From PALSA-1296 sp038322815 (GTDB taxonomy: Bacteria; Bacteroidota; Ignavibacteria; Palsa-1295): a stretch of 55,932 bases of DNA. The stretch is taken from NCBI GenBank assembly GCA_038322815.1, contig JBBQGG010000011.1, positions 1-55,932 of the forward strand. The letters run 5' to 3'. Under the pieces are notes generated by a model. The model worked only from the letters and a program-made list of their open reading frames with translations, made no database searches and had not been told where the DNA came from. Each line of letters begins with the position of its first letter. Positions within the stretch are counted from its first letter, which is position 1. Shown here in pieces: positions 34,471 to 44,222 of this stretch. The translations under genes were made by a program, and so were the position numbers.

Positions 34471-35121
34471 ATGAAAAAATATTTTATTGCTGAAATCATA
34501 GGTACATTTATAATTGTATTTATGGGTACGGGAGCAATTATCTTGGACGAGGCAACAACCGGCTCCGTTACTCATTTTGGAGTTTGTTTGATTTGGGGAA
34601 TTGCCGTTGCATCAGCAATTTTACTTGCCGGGAGAATTCATGAAAGCCATTTTAATCCTGCCGTTACAATTGCATTAGTGGTTGCGGGGAAATTCTCAGC
34701 TAAAAGATCGGTCGAGCATATCATTGCGCAGATCATCGGAGCAATACTTGCAAGTATTCTTCTTTATTTACTTTTTCCGAAAAACTCTACGCTCGGCTCA
34801 ACGCTTCCTTCACTATCGGTCTGGGCAACTGTCGCAATTGAGGTCGTCATATCCTTTCTATTAATGGCAACTATTGCTGCAATTGAAATATTTAAAATTA
34901 AACATAAGATTCTGCCTGCAATAATTATTGGTTCTGTAGTACTGCTCCTTGCTTATTTTGCTGGACCGCTTACCGGAGCTTCAATGAATCCTGCACGGTC
35001 TATCGGGCCTGCATTAATAAGCGGACATACGGAATATTTATTGCTTTATCTCGTTGCACCGATAGTCGGAATGATGCTTGCAGTACCGTTATATAAATTC
35101 AAAGGGAGATCTTCCAACTAA
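34471..35121 (+). CDS. MIP-family aquaporin, probable arsenite channel
   Basis: A six-helix channel of 216 aa. Both half-helix motifs are visible: HFNPAVTIAL (about residue 57) and ASMNPARSIGP (about residue 171), with the conserved opening IAEIIGTFIIVFMGTGAII. It starts 6 nt after arsC. Alphaproteobacteria such as Sinorhizobium use an ars-operon aquaporin (AqpS) as the arsenite exit route; the same role is inferred here from gene order. Confidence 0.88.
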   Translation: MKKYFIAEIIGTFIIVFMGTGAIILDEATTGSVTHFGVCLIWGIAVASAILLAGRIHESHFNPAVTIALVVAGKFSAKRSVEHIIAQIIGAILASILLYLLFPKNSTLGSTLPSLSVWATVAIEVVISFLLMATIAAIEIFKIKHKILPAIIIGSVVLLLAYFAGPLTGASMNPARSIGPALISGHTEYLLLYLVAPIVGMMLAVPLYKFKGRSSN

Positions 35122-35166
35122 TTCATCTGCCATCTTGTTGTTACTGCACTTGAATTTTATTTCAGA

Positions 35167-36543
35167 ATGAAAGAAAAGATACGTATTGCATCCGGACAAG
35201 GTTTTTGGGGCGATCTGCCCTCTGCCCCGATCGATCAGGTTAAACTTGCGAGTAAACAATCGCCGATCGATTATATGATGATGGATTATCTGGCTGAGGT
35301 TACGATGTCGATTATGCAAAAACAAAAACTTCGTGATCCCAAAGCAGGGTACGCGAAAGACCTCGTTGATGTCATTGATGCAATTCTTCCTGATATTGTC
35401 GCAAAGAATATTAAGGTAATTACCAACGGTGGTGGCGTAAATCCCGAAGCATGCCGTGATGCTATTTTTGCTGTTGCACGGAAGCGTGGTATTCCCATTC
35501 GAGTTGGTGTTGTGCTCGGGGATAATATTCTCGATACGCTCGATTCTGTTATTGCCGGTGGCAACGAGCTTAAGAATATGGAGACAGGGGAGCCTGTGAA
35601 GACTGTTCGCGATAAAGTCCTGAGTGCAAATGTGTATTTCGGCGCCATGCCGATCGTTGAAGCTCTGAAGCAGGGCGCTCAGATCGTAGTTACGGGAAGA
35701 ACCACCGATACCGGACTGACACTTGCACCTATGATCTATGAATTCGGATGGAGCGAAAACGATTGGGATAAGCTTGCATCAGGAACAGTTGCAGGGCATA
35801 TTCTTGAATGCGGAGCGCAAAGCTCAGGAGGAAATTTTTCAGCCGATTGGAAAAGTGTGAAAGATTTTGCAAATATCGGTTTTCCGATAGCCGAAGCATA
35901 CCCTAATGGAGAGTTTATTATTACAAAACATCCAAAAACAGGGGGACTTGTTTCACGCCAGACAGTTGCAGAACAGCTTCTTTACGAGATTGGTGATCCA
36001 AAAGAGTACATTACGCCCGATTGTGTTGCTGATTTCACTTCCATTCATCTCGAAGACCTGGGAAAGGATAGAGTAAAAGTATTCGGTATTAAAGGTAAAC
36101 CGGCAACGGATTTCTATAAAGTATCCATGTCGTATAACGATGGTTACTCTGCGCAAGGCAATCTTACTTATACCTGGCCAGATGCAATGGGGAAAGCAAA
36201 GGTTGCAGATAAAATTCTACGTTCTCGTCTTAAAAAAGCTGGTTGCAAATTTGAAGAAATGCGAACGGAATTTCTAGGAGTTGATAGCTGCCATGGACCT
36301 TTAACGAAAGTCAATTACTCTGATGTCCAAGAAGTCGTTGTGAAATTTGCTGTAAGAGGACCTGATAAAAACTCTATTGTTGAATTCGGAAAAAATATTG
36401 CCCCCTTAATCTTAACAGGACCTCCAAGTGTGACGGGATTTGCAGGCGGTCGTCCTAAGCCGAGCGATGTAGTTGCTTATTGGCCAGCGTTGCTGAAGAA
36501 GACAGCAGTGACTCCGAGGGTAATCGTGGAGGAAACGAAATAA
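35167..36543 (+). CDS. AtuA-family (acyclic terpene utilisation, DUF1446) protein
   Basis: A 458-residue AtuA-family protein. The hallmarks are IASGQGFWGD near the N-terminus, DYLAEVTMSIM, ITNGGGVNPEAC and VTGRTTDTGLTLAPMIYEFGW. Pseudomonas AtuA is needed for citronellol/geraniol catabolism, but the family is much wider and the reaction is unknown. The stop codon shares one base with the next gene's ATG (TAATG), so the two are translationally coupled. No other atu or liu genes are in the window, so terpene use should not be assumed. Confidence 0.88.
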   Translation: MKEKIRIASGQGFWGDLPSAPIDQVKLASKQSPIDYMMMDYLAEVTMSIMQKQKLRDPKAGYAKDLVDVIDAILPDIVAKNIKVITNGGGVNPEACRDAIFAVARKRGIPIRVGVVLGDNILDTLDSVIAGGNELKNMETGEPVKTVRDKVLSANVYFGAMPIVEALKQGAQIVVTGRTTDTGLTLAPMIYEFGWSENDWDKLASGTVAGHILECGAQSSGGNFSADWKSVKDFANIGFPIAEAYPNGEFIITKHPKTGGLVSRQTVAEQLLYEIGDPKEYITPDCVADFTSIHLEDLGKDRVKVFGIKGKPATDFYKVSMSYNDGYSAQGNLTYTWPDAMGKAKVADKILRSRLKKAGCKFEEMRTEFLGVDSCHGPLTKVNYSDVQEVVVKFAVRGPDKNSIVEFGKNIAPLILTGPPSVTGFAGGRPKPSDVVAYWPALLKKTAVTPRVIVEETK

Positions 36544-36917
36544 TGAAAGTACAACTTTTAGATATATGCCACGCCCGTTCCGGCGATAAGGGGGATGCTG
36601 CGAATGTAGGCCTAATTGCCCGCGAAGAAAAGTTTTATCCTCTTATAAAATCTAAAGTAACAGCCAGCGTAGTAAAAAAGCATTTTAAAGGGATATGCAA
36701 CGGCAAGGTCGAGCGTTTCGAATTGCCGAATCTTTGGGCGCTTAATTTTCTGCTTCATAATACTCTGGGTGGAGGTGGAACTGTTAGTTTGAAGCAGGAT
36801 GCACAAGGAAAAACTATTGCTGCCGCATTACTGCGAATGGAGATAGATTTGCCTGAATCACTTGCAAAAAACTCTTCCAAGAAACAAACAGTAAAGAAAC
36901 ATGTTGTTAGAAAGTGA
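36543..36917 (+). CDS. AtuA-associated C-terminal-like small protein
   Basis: A 124-residue protein. Its opening VQLLDICHARSGDKGDAANV and the later GGGGTVSLKQDAQGKT are typical of the domain found fused to, or encoded next to, AtuA. Here it is separate, beginning on the last base of the atuA-like stop (36543). The longer frame from 36480 lies inside atuA and is not the gene. The Lys-rich tail (about residues 108-124) is extra. It probably forms one complex with the preceding protein. Confidence 0.8.
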   Translation: MKVQLLDICHARSGDKGDAANVGLIAREEKFYPLIKSKVTASVVKKHFKGICNGKVERFELPNLWALNFLLHNTLGGGGTVSLKQDAQGKTIAAALLRMEIDLPESLAKNSSKKQTVKKHVVRK

Positions 36918-37846
36918 AGATATTTATACTTATATCCTTTCTTATGATTTTTTTTGCAGTTGAAGGCTGCAAGAAAGATGATCCTGTGTCTACCGCTGAC
37001 ACCACGAAAAAACCTCTGCCTGATAGTAATACAATATATTTTGTAATAAACGAATTGGGGTTGCATAATCTTCGTGCAGGTGAGCATTATCAATTATGGT
37101 TGAAGATCGCGCCGGATACTTCATGGAAATCTATAATGACATTAGTCATAAGCTATACTTCGCAAGCAGATAGTGCCGTTATGGTAGGTTCGATCCAAAG
37201 CAACAAGAGCATAGATAGTATCATGGGCGCTCTGATATCAATTGAGAATTCAAATTCTTCATTATCTCCCAGCTTTCCATTGCTTGAAGCGAAGCAGTTT
37301 ATTTCTGATCATAAAAAATTGCGCATTGCTTCATTAAACCATGATTCTACTATCGGGGATTATTCAGATTTACAGGGTAGTTTGGTATTTACTTCAAGAC
37401 ATTCTGATTCGCTTGCATATACACATGAATTTTATTTGATGAATCTGGAAGGAGGGGGCCAAACGCCAACTCTGAAACCATTAAAAATTCCGATTCAAGG
37501 TTGGAAATACGGATTGTGGGCAGAAGATACGAACTTCACTCCGCATCAATATTTTTTCTATGGATTGTTTACCGATGCGAAGGGTCATGATAGCGACAGT
37601 ATAAATGATTTTTATCCATTTCCAGGCGGTTGGAAATCCCAACGAATGAATGTTGCAGGAGGAAGTATTATTATTACGCTCGAACCGCAGATGTATGGCG
37701 ATCAGTTAAAATTCAAAGGGCCTTCGCCATTTACACTTCTGAACTTCGATCGTATGCGTTTTATAGAAAAGGATAAGAACTATCCGATGATTAATCTAAG
37801 CAATCACGGTCTTCCGAGCGGAACAATCCTATTTCGGAAGAATTAG
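36914..37846 (+). CDS. lipoprotein of unknown function
   Basis: A 310-residue envelope lipoprotein. A short hydrophobic leader ends in the lipobox FFAVEGC with Cys at about residue 19, followed by KKDDP. The body has no family I recognise; it contains beta-rich phrases such as NTIYFVINELGLHNLRAGEH and YDLQGSLVFTSRHSDSL-like segments, reminiscent of anti-sigma or carbohydrate-binding folds. Start GTG overlaps the previous stop by 4 bp (GTGA). It ends 4 bp into the convergent aspartokinase gene. Confidence 0.65.
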   Translation: MKIFILISFLMIFFAVEGCKKDDPVSTADTTKKPLPDSNTIYFVINELGLHNLRAGEHYQLWLKIAPDTSWKSIMTLVISYTSQADSAVMVGSIQSNKSIDSIMGALISIENSNSSLSPSFPLLEAKQFISDHKKLRIASLNHDSTIGDYSDLQGSLVFTSRHSDSLAYTHEFYLMNLEGGGQTPTLKPLKIPIQGWKYGLWAEDTNFTPHQYFFYGLFTDAKGHDSDSINDFYPFPGGWKSQRMNVAGGSIIITLEPQMYGDQLKFKGPSPFTLLNFDRMRFIEKDKNYPMINLSNHGLPSGTILFRKN

Positions 37847-39216
37847 AAGAATTCTTTGTGGATATTTTTTGCTGCAGTTTCGACATCATCCTCCGGTATA
37901 ACAAAACTTATTGCATTTTCAGAACCGCCGTACGAGATCATCTCGCAATTGATCTGCTTAAGGGAATTAAAAAGTTTTGCAGCGATGCCAGGGTTGTCTC
38001 GCAAACCTTGTCCCACTAATGTGAGAAGTGCATGTCCAGGAGAAAACTCCAATTTGGAAACTTTATCAATCTCTTCATGAAGTTCTGAATATTTATCTGT
38101 TGCTTCGATCGCTAGTAAAATATCGTCAAACGATACGCTCGTAGCCAGTGGCACGATGTTTTTTGTTCTCAGGGCATTAAAAATAATTGGTAGGGTGCTG
38201 CTTTGGGGTATCATCGCATTTGCAGAAGCTTTTGCGAGAATAATATTACGTTTGATCGCAATTCCTGCAACGACGATATCTTCAGTTGGTCGGGTGAGAA
38301 TCGTCGTTCCTTTTTTCTCAGGTTCTTTTGCAGAAAGAACTCGGACAGGGATCCCTGCTTCGACAGCAGGACCAATTGTTTCCGGGTGAAGAACCTTAGC
38401 TCCGAAATATGCCATTGTGCTGGCATCGACAAATGAAATAAATGGCTGAGCATAAGCTCGGGGTACGATACGGGGATCACAAGTATAGATACCTGCTACA
38501 TCGGTCCAAATCTGAATTTCTTGGGCTTTAAGAGCAACACCCATGATAGTAGCAGAAAAATCAGAGCCACCGCGTCCTATCGTTGTTGTCTCACCGCGTT
38601 TTGTTGAACCAATGAAGCCCTGAGTTACTCCGATCATTCCCGATGTTAATCTCTTTCCGATTAATCTCATTTGCTTTGCTATCTCATTTATTTGCGGTCG
38701 TGCGCAGCAAAATTCGGAGTCGGTCAGAAAAAACTCGCGGGCATCAAAGAGATGAACAGTTAACTGTCGATCACTAAGATCTTCTCGGAGAGCGTGTGAG
38801 AAGATCGCCGTCGAAGCCCGCTCTCCGGCTGAAAGTAATTTATCCTTCATTTTAGGAGTAAGTTCTCCCAGAAGTTCAACTCCGCGAACCAATGTGCGAA
38901 GTTCACGCCAAATATATCGCAAAGCGAGAGAAGCTTCTTGTTCGCTTCTCAATGAAAGATGAAGGTCATGGAGTATTCCGAAGTGTCTTTGATCAAGATC
39001 GCTGATCGCTTTATGCGCTTGATCGATTTTTCCAAGGAGTGAAAGCTCACCAATACGGATGAGTGCATTTGTCACTCCTGCACAAGCTGAAAGTACAGCA
39101 AGCGGACGTATGCCGCGCTTTATGCCATGTTTTTTTACAATAGCAATGGCACGATGCATCGCATCGGCATCCTGCACCGACGTACCTCCGAATTTCTGTA
39201 TGATGATTTTTGACAA
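37843..39216 (-). CDS. lysC: aspartate kinase
   Basis: Phosphorylates aspartate, the first step to lysine, threonine, methionine and diaminopimelate. It is 457 aa with the start motif IIIQKFGGTSVQDADAM, the kinase segment TIGRGGSDFSATIMG near residue 213, and two C-terminal ACT-type regulatory domains from about residue 310. This resembles the monofunctional class; no homoserine dehydrogenase domain is attached. Confidence 0.92.
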   Translation of the reverse strand: MSKIIIQKFGGTSVQDADAMHRAIAIVKKHGIKRGIRPLAVLSACAGVTNALIRIGELSLLGKIDQAHKAISDLDQRHFGILHDLHLSLRSEQEASLALRYIWRELRTLVRGVELLGELTPKMKDKLLSAGERASTAIFSHALREDLSDRQLTVHLFDAREFFLTDSEFCCARPQINEIAKQMRLIGKRLTSGMIGVTQGFIGSTKRGETTTIGRGGSDFSATIMGVALKAQEIQIWTDVAGIYTCDPRIVPRAYAQPFISFVDASTMAYFGAKVLHPETIGPAVEAGIPVRVLSAKEPEKKGTTILTRPTEDIVVAGIAIKRNIILAKASANAMIPQSSTLPIIFNALRTKNIVPLATSVSFDDILLAIEATDKYSELHEEIDKVSKLEFSPGHALLTLVGQGLRDNPGIAAKLFNSLKQINCEMISYGGSENAISFVIPEDDVETAAKNIHKEFF

Positions 39217-39228
39217 TTCGAACTCAGA

Positions 39229-40968
39229 TTATTTATCAAGCCAAACCCATTTCAGATCAATCCTATTCATTGGATCCAGGGGATTATCTCTGACCCAAGA
39301 CTGCAAGAGACGGTAATGCTCTTCATAAAAAAGCGGAATGGCAGGGGATTCATACGCCATTATATTCTCGGCCTTTGCGTAAAGCTTATCACGCTCTACT
39401 TCATCAGTAGTTGCAAGTGCTTGTTCAAAATATTTATTGAACTCATTATTATTCCAACGGGTGCTATTGGGATAGCTTTTCATATCAGCACTCGGAGGCA
39501 CAAGTTTTCCGTATTGAAGATTCAGGAAATTTTCTACTTCCGGGTAATCAGCATACCAGCGTGTCACCCAGACATCGAGTTTTCCATCTTCGGATTGGTC
39601 AATAAGTTGTGCTGCCTGCATAACATGCAGATCAACCTTTGCTCCGAGAGTTGATTGCCACATGCTTTGCACGGCATTCGCAATTTGCATTGGACGGGGT
39701 TCATTATAGACTGAAATTGTGATCCTCAATTCTTTGCCGCCATCGCCATAACCTGATTGCTTTAGCCAGTAGCGTGCGCTATCGGGATTGAATGCAATTC
39801 CGCGCACATCATTAATCGGATATTTCGTAAAACCGGGAGGTACGATGCCATTTTCAGCAGGTCCATGCGGAGCATTTTTTAAAACGTATTTTACGATCTG
39901 GCCGCGATCTATCGCAGAACTCATTGCACGGCGCAGAGCCATGTTTGAGTATTGCGGACTCGTGCAGAGAATATCAATGAAATAGCTATTCATCGCTGTC
40001 ACATGTTGCAATTGATATTTCTTTTCATATTGAGGCATGAGCTTTTTATCAGGGGTGACGACATTCTGGAATATTTCTGTCGGAAGAGTAAAATCCTCGT
40101 CTAAAACGCCGCGTTCGAAATTTGCAAAGAGAGTTTTATCATCTTTAATAAAAGTATACTTTATCTCATCAAGAAGTGGAAGTTTGTTACCCTCATTGTC
40201 AGATTGCCAATACTTAGAATTACGTTTTAGGATGATCTCTTCATCGGGTTTCCAGCGATCGAAGATGAACGCTCCTGTACCAACGGGATGCTGAAAGAAA
40301 TCCTTGCCATATTTTTCAATGGCTTCTTTTGCAACGATAAAACCGAAGCTCGTAGCAAGGTGCTGCAAGAAAGGAGCATAAGGCTTAGTAAGCCGTATAA
40401 GGAAAGTCGAATCGTCCATTACCTGGAAACCGGTTACCTCTTTTATATTTTTACCAAGCTTTGAAAGCGAATCCCGGATAAAATAATCATCAGCACCTTC
40501 AACTATGGACTGATAAACCCAAAAGCCGATCGTAAGAGTTTTAGGATCGCAAACTCGCTCGAATGAATATTTCGCATCTTGTGCAATAAATTTTCTTCCT
40601 TTACCTTCGGTAAAGCAAGGATCGTCATGGAAATATGCATCACTGCGAAGATGAAAAATATAGGTCAACCCATCTGGTGAGATCTCCCAACTTCTTGCAA
40701 GTTCGGGCACAAGATCAAGTTTGCTGTCATTATCAACAAGACGATCATAGATATTTGTGGCAATGTCATCTTCAACTTTGCTATTCATCCTCACAGGATC
40801 AAGGCTTGACGGATTGCCGCGAATCTCATTGATCGTATATCGGCCACCAAATTTCTTTCCGCCTTTTGCTGCACGCATCTGGGCTGCTTCTTCCTTCTTG
40901 CAGCCTGTGATGGTGAAGAGCATTGATATGAGAAAAACAACAGCAAAAATTCTTGAGGGAATATTCAT
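39229..40968 (-). CDS. peptide-binding lipoprotein of an ABC transporter (SBP_bac_5)
   Basis: A 579-residue solute-binding protein of the OppA/DppA family. The lipobox is LFTITGC with Cys near residue 23, followed by KKEEA. The family pattern is clear: LARSWEISPDGLTYIFHLRSD, then HPVGTGAFIFDRWKPDEEI, and a C-terminal region with PLFYEEHYRLLQSWV. It is the likely binding subunit of the permease pair at 22.6-24.8 kb, though 14 kb away. A tRNA-Phe lies upstream. Confidence 0.9.
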   Translation of the reverse strand: MNIPSRIFAVVFLISMLFTITGCKKEEAAQMRAAKGGKKFGGRYTINEIRGNPSSLDPVRMNSKVEDDIATNIYDRLVDNDSKLDLVPELARSWEISPDGLTYIFHLRSDAYFHDDPCFTEGKGRKFIAQDAKYSFERVCDPKTLTIGFWVYQSIVEGADDYFIRDSLSKLGKNIKEVTGFQVMDDSTFLIRLTKPYAPFLQHLATSFGFIVAKEAIEKYGKDFFQHPVGTGAFIFDRWKPDEEIILKRNSKYWQSDNEGNKLPLLDEIKYTFIKDDKTLFANFERGVLDEDFTLPTEIFQNVVTPDKKLMPQYEKKYQLQHVTAMNSYFIDILCTSPQYSNMALRRAMSSAIDRGQIVKYVLKNAPHGPAENGIVPPGFTKYPINDVRGIAFNPDSARYWLKQSGYGDGGKELRITISVYNEPRPMQIANAVQSMWQSTLGAKVDLHVMQAAQLIDQSEDGKLDVWVTRWYADYPEVENFLNLQYGKLVPPSADMKSYPNSTRWNNNEFNKYFEQALATTDEVERDKLYAKAENIMAYESPAIPLFYEEHYRLLQSWVRDNPLDPMNRIDLKWVWLDK

Positions 40969-41055
40969 AATTAAAAGAATGAGAAAATATCTCAGCTTTT
41001 AACCAAGAATACGCAGAAGAAGTCGCAGAAAATTTTGAAGGTAATTATTAAGAAG

Positions 41056-41131
41056 TGGTGGTCAGAGAGGGAATTGAACCCCCGACACAAGGATGTTCAG
41101 TCCTTTGCTCTACCAACTGAGCTATCTGACC
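41056..41131 (-). tRNA. tRNA-Phe (GAA)
   Basis: A 76-nt cloverleaf on the minus strand. Acceptor GGTCAGA/TCTGACC, D arm GCTCAGTTGGTAGAGC, anticodon loop CTGAACA (anticodon GAA), T arm GGGGG-TTCAATT-CCCTC with one G-T pair, discriminator A and encoded CCA at 41058-41056. All pairs check. Confidence 0.97.
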
Positions 41132-41265
41132 CACAGTTGCGGTTGCCTTAACACGGAAGTATCCGTTGGTAGTTTCCGTATTGAAAATATTCCCTTATTT
41201 TGAAGCCTTCTTCAATTGAGTGTTGTTCTCTCTCGACGTTTTAATTTATCGATTGAAATCTGCAC

Positions 41266-44190
41266 GTGAAAAGTTGTATCATAATTGTCTTTTTCTTTCT
41301 TAGTATTTTTGCCATGCGTTCCTTTGCGCAAATAGGGACTTCGCGAAAAGGAGTTCCTATCCGTGATACTAACACGAAAACCAGCACTCCATCTACATCA
41401 CCCAAACGGGGCGCTACAAATTCTAATTGGAGCTTTCTATCATTGGATGCTTGCGGTATAGAGACATATTTAAAGATTCACCCTACGTATGACGGACGAG
41501 GCACCATCATAGCTATTTTAGATGATGGCGTAGATCCCGGAATTGCAGGATTGCTTGAAACCTCTGAAGAGAAGAAAAAAATAATTGATGTACAGGATTT
41601 TGCAGGGACAGGTGATCTATACTGGCAGTCTGCATCCAAAGATGGAGATAAACTGCTTTTAAACGGTAAGACGGTTCTTACAGGGTTTGATAAAGTAAAT
41701 GTAAAAGCATTCGACGGAAAATATTTTTTTACAACCCTTCCGGAACAGAGATTCCAGAATGGGTTGGGTGATCTGAATTTCAATGAAAAGAAAAATGATA
41801 ATTTCGGAGTCGTTATCTTTCAGGATGTGAAGGATCATTGGTCTGCAATTGTTGATGGCGATGCAGATGGCTCAGTTGCAGATGAAAAAATACTTGCAAA
41901 TTATAAAGAAAATCAAGATGTCTTTCGTTTTCGCTCTGCAGACCGTGACGAAGAGAACGACGGAAGATTCTTAACGGGTGCAGTAAACATCTTTCCCGAT
42001 GAAAAAAGAATTAATCTTTATTTTGCTGATGGCGGACATGGCACTCATGTTGCAGGTATTGCAGGAGGAAACAGGATAGACGGACAGAGTGGCTTCAACG
42101 GCGTAGCCCCCGGAGCGCAGATGATCGCTTTGAAATTTGCCGATAATACAATGGATGGAGTTACCATCAGCGGTTCGATGAAGCGTGCGTATGAATACGT
42201 CGTCAAAGTGGCGCAAAAAACCGGTAAGCCGGTAATTGCTAATATGAGTTTTGGAATTGGCTCTGAACTTGAAGGACGGAGTGTGATGGATGAATGGCTG
42301 GATTCGTTGCTCGATGCGCATCCTGAGGTTACGGTATGCATCTCTGCAGGGAATGATGGTCCCGGAATCTCGAATATCGGTTTGCCCGGTTCGGCGCGTA
42401 CCGTTATAACAAGCGGAGCCGCTCTCCCTGATGATACCGGCAGGGATTTATATGGATTGAAAACCACTCATCCGGTTATCTGGGATTTCTCTTCGCGCGG
42501 TGGTGAACTTGCAAAGCCGGATATCATAAGTCCCGGAACAGCAATCAGTACTGTTCCTGATTATGTGACTGGGGATAGATATAATGGAACGTCAATGTCA
42601 TCACCTTATACAACCGGCTGCTGTGCCATTCTCATATCAGGTATGAAGCAGATGTTTCCGGATTACAAACCAAATGCAAATGACCTCAAACGTGCTTTGC
42701 AACTTGGCGCTACGCCCTTTGAAAATATGACGATTCTTGATCAGGGTGCCGGGATGATCAATGTTCCAAACGCATTCGATTATCTTAGCACATGGTATAG
42801 AAAGAACACTCACGCACATCAATACCTTATTTCTGTGGCAGTTCCTAGTAGCGTGAAGAAGGGAACGGCTGCATATTACCGAAATGGAATTTACCCTAAA
42901 AATGGAGAGCGAACTGCCTTTACAATCCTACCCTTTGAAGTTTCAGAACCAAAAACACGCGAGCGATTATTAAGCTTTAATGCTTTTGATCTCCGTTCGA
43001 CAGCATCATGGCTGGAGCCGGTTCAATCAAGCGTTTATCGGCGCGGCGAAGGGGCTTTCCAGGTTTTAGTAAATTATGATTCTAAACAATTACAAAAGCC
43101 AGGGCTGTATTGTGCTAAAATTCTTGGTTACGCGAAAGGTGCAGCAAATTCATCTTTACCTGAATTTGAATTATGGAATACCGTCGTGATTCCGCATTTT
43201 CTTTCTCCTGAAAATCTTTTTAGATCTGACATAAAAGATATTAAAGTCCGCGGCGGAAAATTAGACCGTGAATTTTTTATGATTCCTGCCGGTGCGAAAT
43301 CTGTAAAAATTTCTCTAAGCTCACGCGATCTTGCAACAAATGTTGATGCAGTCATTGCCAATAATGATGGAAGAACATTTGCTTTTGTTCACCTGAAACC
43401 AGGTGATAAAGATGAATCTTCTCGTATTATCACGGGAGACAATATTGAGCAGGGAGTTTGGGAGATAATAGTTAAACGAGGACTTGGTTCAGATGACGAA
43501 GCTGAATCATCGGTCGATCTAAAAGTTGAAGCAATACCCCTTGAGGTAAAGCAAGAATGGCTGTCTCTTCCGTCGAAAGGAAAAGCATCAGGAAAAATTA
43601 AAATTACAAACTCCGGTGCTTCTGCTCTTCAATTTGAAACTGCACGAATAGATGTGCTCGGTTACGACCGTTATATTGATACACTTATCAGCGAAGGGGA
43701 TACCTATCTCTATCAATTCAAGGCTCGTCCGGGAGAAACAGAGATTGAGTTTAATTGCTCGCTTTCACGTGAGGATTATAATCTCTTTACTGATATTGCA
43801 TTTCAAATTCTCAAACCTGACGAATCTGCTGCAGTCAATGCAGGTTTTGATCTTCGTGACTGTCATATAAAAATGACTTTTCCAAAAAATGATACTGCCA
43901 CTGTATATGCATTGAAATTTCGTGGCGGACTTGCTGATCCTCAGATACGGAATTCTTTCAGGTTGCTTATTCAGGAGCGTCGCGAACTTGAATCGAAAAA
44001 TAAATATGATGCCATTTTATGTACTGTATCGCCATCTTCTACACTTCTTTTCCCTGCTCAAACAGAATACTTTACTGTTTCCCCCAAAGACGATATTCCA
44101 GAATTGGCAAGCGGGTATGCATTCTACGGAGATCTTGTTTTTCATTTGGCATCCGAAAGTATCAAAATACCTGTATCATTTACTAACTGA
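41266..44190 (+). CDS. secreted subtilase resembling tripeptidyl peptidase II
   Basis: A 974-residue exported S8 serine peptidase (signal peptide to about residue 21, SFAQ). Catalytic residues: Asp86 in AILDDGVDPGIAG, His261 in GGHGTHVAGIAGG, Ser443 in YNGTSMSSPYTTG; the oxyanion Asn is in CISAGNDGPG. The Asp-His gap of about 175 residues and the DGVDPG...IIDVQDFAGTGDL sequence are features of tripeptidyl peptidase II rather than ordinary subtilisin. Eukaryotic TPP II is about 1250 aa and cytosolic; this one is shorter and secreted. Start GTG at 41266. Likely supplies peptides for the peptide transporter. Confidence 0.85.
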   Translation: MKSCIIIVFFFLSIFAMRSFAQIGTSRKGVPIRDTNTKTSTPSTSPKRGATNSNWSFLSLDACGIETYLKIHPTYDGRGTIIAILDDGVDPGIAGLLETSEEKKKIIDVQDFAGTGDLYWQSASKDGDKLLLNGKTVLTGFDKVNVKAFDGKYFFTTLPEQRFQNGLGDLNFNEKKNDNFGVVIFQDVKDHWSAIVDGDADGSVADEKILANYKENQDVFRFRSADRDEENDGRFLTGAVNIFPDEKRINLYFADGGHGTHVAGIAGGNRIDGQSGFNGVAPGAQMIALKFADNTMDGVTISGSMKRAYEYVVKVAQKTGKPVIANMSFGIGSELEGRSVMDEWLDSLLDAHPEVTVCISAGNDGPGISNIGLPGSARTVITSGAALPDDTGRDLYGLKTTHPVIWDFSSRGGELAKPDIISPGTAISTVPDYVTGDRYNGTSMSSPYTTGCCAILISGMKQMFPDYKPNANDLKRALQLGATPFENMTILDQGAGMINVPNAFDYLSTWYRKNTHAHQYLISVAVPSSVKKGTAAYYRNGIYPKNGERTAFTILPFEVSEPKTRERLLSFNAFDLRSTASWLEPVQSSVYRRGEGAFQVLVNYDSKQLQKPGLYCAKILGYAKGAANSSLPEFELWNTVVIPHFLSPENLFRSDIKDIKVRGGKLDREFFMIPAGAKSVKISLSSRDLATNVDAVIANNDGRTFAFVHLKPGDKDESSRIITGDNIEQGVWEIIVKRGLGSDDEAESSVDLKVEAIPLEVKQEWLSLPSKGKASGKIKITNSGASALQFETARIDVLGYDRYIDTLISEGDTYLYQFKARPGETEIEFNCSLSREDYNLFTDIAFQILKPDESAAVNAGFDLRDCHIKMTFPKNDTATVYALKFRGGLADPQIRNSFRLLIQERRELESKNKYDAILCTVSPSSTLLFPAQTEYFTVSPKDDIPELASGYAFYGDLVFHLASESIKIPVSFTN

Positions 44191-44222
44191 TTCAAGTTAA
44201 TTTTATATAAATCATAATAATT

